Made by a program: the position numbers and the translations under genes. Positions 4,289 through 6,658 of a stretch of DNA of 6,658 nucleotides are shown here, piece after piece. Numbering within the stretch: position 1 is the first letter of the stretch; each line of letters starts with the position of its first letter. The notes beneath the pieces are model-generated. The model saw only the letters and a list, made by a program, of their open reading frames with translations, was not told the DNA's origin and did no database searches. Source of the DNA: Bacteroidales bacterium UBA1628 (GTDB taxonomy: Bacteria; Bacteroidota; Bacteroidia; Bacteroidales; UBA932); contig DCMG01000044.1 of the NCBI GenBank assembly GCA_002321335.1, positions 24,622-31,279 of the forward strand, given 5' to 3'.

Positions 4289-6658
4289 TTATTGGCGACT
4301 GACGCAGAAGACAGGGAGGATGAATATCACGGCGAGGATGGAGAAGAGCATGCCTGATATGGTGCCGACAGCAAAGTCGAACCAGAAGACTTCCTCGGGG
4401 CCATCGGTCAGGAACGGGAGGAGGCCGAGGATGGTGGAGACTATGGTGAGGGTGATCGGGTTGATCTTGCGGGAGTAGGACTTGACGTAGAGGCGGATTT
4501 CTTTTGCCGGCCCTTCGGCAGGCTCAGGGACCGGTTGGTGAGCCTGCCGAACCACAGGGACCGGCCCTTCGACAAGCTCAGGGACCGGTTGGTGCAGAAG
4601 GGATTGGTAGGTGGTGACGAGGTAGATGCCGGCGTTGACGACGATGCCGCTGAGCATCACGAAGGCGGCGAAGCCGCCCTGGTCGAAGGAGAAGTCCGAG
4701 AGACCGAAGGCGAGGAAAAGGCCGATGAAAGAGACCGGCACCATGAATATCACGGCAAGCGGATAGCGGAACGACTCGAATGTTATGGCAAGCATCACGT
4801 ACATCACCGCGAGAATCAGGAACAACAGCCACGCGTACTGCTGCTTGGCGGTGTCGAACCAGCCCCAACCCGGAACCTCGGCCTTGAAACCGATCGGAAG
4901 AACCTCATCGTTCATGTACTTGACAGCCTTCTGGGACAGGGATCGGCTGAGCTCCCAGCTGCCGATGAAATCGTAGCAGACAACCAGCTCGTAGGACTGG
5001 TTACTCTTCTTGATCGTCACTCCGGTACGCCTCTTGTCTATGCCACCGACACTAGAAAGCGTCATCTTTTTCTGACCGACATCCATCGGAAAGTTCAGAA
5101 CGTGCCAAAGGTCGTACCTGTCCAGATCCGAGGAACGGAGAACAACATCGACTGCCTCGCCATCATATTCAGAAGTTCCTATCCTCCGTTCGTACAGCAA
5201 GGACCCCAGGGCGTTGTAGTAGGAATAAGGATTTATGTCGGCGAGCGTCATCTGTCCGAAATCGTAGTCCAGGACAAACTCCATAGAAGGACGGCCGTTC
5301 CAGCCACCGGACCATATCTCCGCCCCCTGGACACGACGATTGGTTGAGAGGTAAGCCAGCAGCCTCTCGGCATAGCGGCTGAGCTCCTGATAGTTATAGC
5401 CCTTCAAGGAGATACGGTTGTCCTTGGAGGACGACACGATGTTGTTGTTGAAATTGTTGTCATCGATTCCTGAGACCCGCCAGTTAGCCCCGCCGAAATT
5501 GATTGCCATCCTCGTGACCTCTGACTTAAGCACTGAAGGGAAACCTGTGTTCTCGTACTCGGGCTTGAACTCCACGGAAATCTCAGCGTTGTCGTAGGAA
5601 TATATCGACGTGGTGAAGACGGAGATCTCATCGAATTTCGACAGATAATTCTCCATCGCTTTCACAACATCATTCAACTGGTTCACGGTACAGCCTTCAA
5701 GCATGCCGGCATTGATGACAAGGCGTTTCTTTTCGGGCTCCCGGTAGAAATTGGAGCGGTTCAAGGACTTGCAAAACAGGCCAAAAGACGAGCTGGCTAT
5801 CTTGTCTATCAACTGGCGGTTGCTGTCATAAGGTTTCCAAGTGACAATCTTGTCAAGAAATCTGTCGAAGCGGCTTGCCTTGGTCTTATCATAGTCTGAC
5901 AGGCGGGTAGGAAGCAGACAGAGCGGGATGCCGAACGCAACTATGAACAGAAGGACATAGACCCAACGATGCCTGACCCCCCAACCGATGTAGGAAGCGT
6001 AGAACCTGTTCCAACGCAGAATCCTGCGGATCTTCCTCGGGGAACGCCCCTTGCCGCCACCTGACAGACGTACAGGAATATATTCCATCAGCGACGGAAT
6101 GAACAGGTAGGAAATTATCAGCGACAAGCCTAAATTGATGACAATCACCCAGATGAAGTCCACGAGATTGGCCTTTTCCTTTTCAGGAAGCAGGAGAACC
6201 ATCATCAAGGCACCGACCGTCGTGGCAGCAGCAGAGAGGATAGACGGGAAGGCTTTTCGGTCCTTGAAATGGGCATAGTGGTCGATCATCACGATCGAAG
6301 TGTCTATGATTATACCAAGCGAGACGGTGATTCCGGCAAGAGTGTAGATGTGGATCTGGATGCCTGCGAAGCTGTAGATCATCAATGCGGTCAATACGTT
6401 GACTGTCAAGGTGAACACGATGATCAGCATGTACCGCCACGACCTGTTTATAAGGAACACGAACAGCAGAAGAATCAGGATGCAGAGAGCCGTGCGGACA
6501 TAGATCTTGCCGAGTTCCTCGCTGACATATTCAGAGGAATCGTAGGCGATGCCGGCGGTGATTTCAGAAGGGGAACCCTTCTGGAGTTCCGCCATCCGCT
6601 CTTTGACAGCGGATGCCACTGTCAGCAGGTTGGCGGTGGAGGCTATCTCCACTGACAA
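4289..6658 (-). CDS. RND-family efflux permease, C-terminal part (5' end beyond window)
   Basis: The inner-membrane, proton-driven pump subunit of a tripartite efflux system. The frame is open at 6658; a TTG there is not a credible start because the first visible residues are already periplasmic-domain sequence. Full-length RND permeases are about 1,000-1,050 residues, so roughly a quarter is missing. Numbering from the edge, hydrophobic segments fit TM2 (52-70), TM3 (77-97), TM4 (103-125), TM5 (138-157), TM6 (168-190) and TM7 (231-249). A large periplasmic domain (about 250-605) follows, then TM8-TM12 (607-785). TM4 carries GIIIDTSIVMIDHY, with one aspartate (D119) where AcrB-type pumps have two, as in metal-exporting CusA-like pumps. 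ITFESFRYPLAVIFMVPVSF, PFLTDGPEE and NAGIYLV are further RND landmarks. A proline-rich 30-residue insert (689-718) encoded by repeats lies between TM10 and TM11. Substrate is unproven; metal is suggested by context. Confidence 0.92.
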   Translation of the reverse strand: MSVEIASTANLLTVASAVKERMAELQKGSPSEITAGIAYDSSEYVSEELGKIYVRTALCILILLLFVFLINRSWRYMLIIVFTLTVNVLTALMIYSFAGIQIHIYTLAGITVSLGIIIDTSIVMIDHYAHFKDRKAFPSILSAAATTVGALMMVLLLPEKEKANLVDFIWVIVINLGLSLIISYLFIPSLMEYIPVRLSGGGKGRSPRKIRRILRWNRFYASYIGWGVRHRWVYVLLFIVAFGIPLCLLPTRLSDYDKTKASRFDRFLDKIVTWKPYDSNRQLIDKIASSSFGLFCKSLNRSNFYREPEKKRLVINAGMLEGCTVNQLNDVVKAMENYLSKFDEISVFTTSIYSYDNAEISVEFKPEYENTGFPSVLKSEVTRMAINFGGANWRVSGIDDNNFNNNIVSSSKDNRISLKGYNYQELSRYAERLLAYLSTNRRVQGAEIWSGGWNGRPSMEFVLDYDFGQMTLADINPYSYYNALGSLLYERRIGTSEYDGEAVDVVLRSSDLDRYDLWHVLNFPMDVGQKKMTLSSVGGIDKRRTGVTIKKSNQSYELVVCYDFIGSWELSRSLSQKAVKYMNDEVLPIGFKAEVPGWGWFDTAKQQYAWLLFLILAVMYVMLAITFESFRYPLAVIFMVPVSFIGLFLAFGLSDFSFDQGGFAAFVMLSGIVVNAGIYLVTTYQSLLHQPVPELVEGPVPVVRQAHQPVPEPAEGPAKEIRLYVKSYSRKINPITLTIVSTILGLLPFLTDGPEEVFWFDFAVGTISGMLFSILAVIFILPVFCVSRQ
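4507..4594. repeat. Three-unit REP/REPIN-like composite, copies B1-B2-B3, inside the RND gene
   Basis: Units B1 (4507-4540) and B3 (4561-4594) are 34-bp direct repeats offset by 54 bases, with only two differences. Both have a CCCT/AGGG stem around the 11-base loop. Between them, B2 (about 4534-4557) is inverted. TTCGGCAGGCTCA (4514-4526) and TGAGCCTGCCGAA (4539-4551) are perfect 13-base reverse complements around a 12-base spacer, the arrangement of a REPIN doublet. The 54-base period is 18 codons, so the frame is kept and the protein gains HQPVPELVEGP, VPVVRQA and HQPVPEPAEGP. Confidence 0.85.

Noticed and set aside
4251..4290. Intrinsic terminator after the RND gene
   Set aside because: Only a 4-bp inverted repeat (GGAC/GTCC) with a long loop and no following T-run is visible on the minus strand.
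4507..4594. CRISPR-like array, suggested by 34-bp repeats with a 20-bp spacer
   Set aside because: There are only two direct units, the intervening segment is an inverted copy of the same family rather than a unique spacer, the array is translated in frame, and no cas genes are present.
4535..5347. A 270-codon open frame on the plus strand opposite the RND gene
   Set aside because: It lies wholly antisense to a clearly conserved RND permease. Its product is low in hydrophobic segments, rich in charged residues and shows no recognisable domain, as expected for a shadow frame in GC-richer coding sequence.
5438..5464. Asparagine-rich stretch (DDNNFNNNI) in the RND periplasmic domain, encoded by repeated GTTGTT on the plus strand
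   Set aside because: It is short low-complexity sequence without a clear repeat unit or functional motif, so it is not called as a feature.
6656..6658. TTG at the right edge as the start of the RND gene
   Set aside because: The residues just after it already look like periplasmic-domain sequence preceding TM2, and the family is longer at the N-terminus, so the frame is simply cut by the window.

Overview
The window looks like a chromosomal segment of a Bacteroidetes bacterium, most likely order Bacteroidales; the genus cannot be fixed from sequence alone. The grounds are three promoter-like sites matching the phylum's TAnnTTTG -7 element, an outer-membrane TonB-dependent receptor of Bacteroidetes type, and a long HisRS carrying the RYDLTVP signature. 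All genes lie on the minus strand, so transcription runs from high to low coordinates.

Layout in transcription order: (1) 6658-4289, the C-terminal ~789 residues of an RND-family inner-membrane efflux permease, whose N-terminus lies beyond the right edge. (2) A 138-base gap holding a TATCTTTG promoter and a strong Shine-Dalgarno. (3) 4150-1979, a complete 723-residue TonB-dependent receptor. (4) A short gap with a second TATCTTTG element. (5) 1915-1589, a small exported heavy-metal-associated (HMA) protein with an MHCDKC site. (6) Two bases later, hisS (1586-180), histidyl-tRNA synthetase. (7) A 165-base gap (15-179) with a hairpin repeat, a 15-bp tandem duplication and a near-perfect promoter. 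(8) At the left edge, the first 14 bases of what looks like the initiator tRNA-fMet gene.

Working model (inference): the RND pump, the receptor and the exported HMA protein are a metal-handling neighbourhood, probably copper or a similar soft metal. hisS is a housekeeping gene sitting immediately behind it, probably in one transcript with the HMA gene.

The most unusual feature is a dispersed stem-loop repeat family present at three loci: between hisS and the tRNA, in frame inside the receptor gene, and as a three-unit composite in frame inside the RND gene. The units share an 11-base loop (GARCYTGYCGA), while the flanking stem bases vary with compensating changes. They resemble REP/REPIN elements. 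No complete new defence or mobile system is visible.
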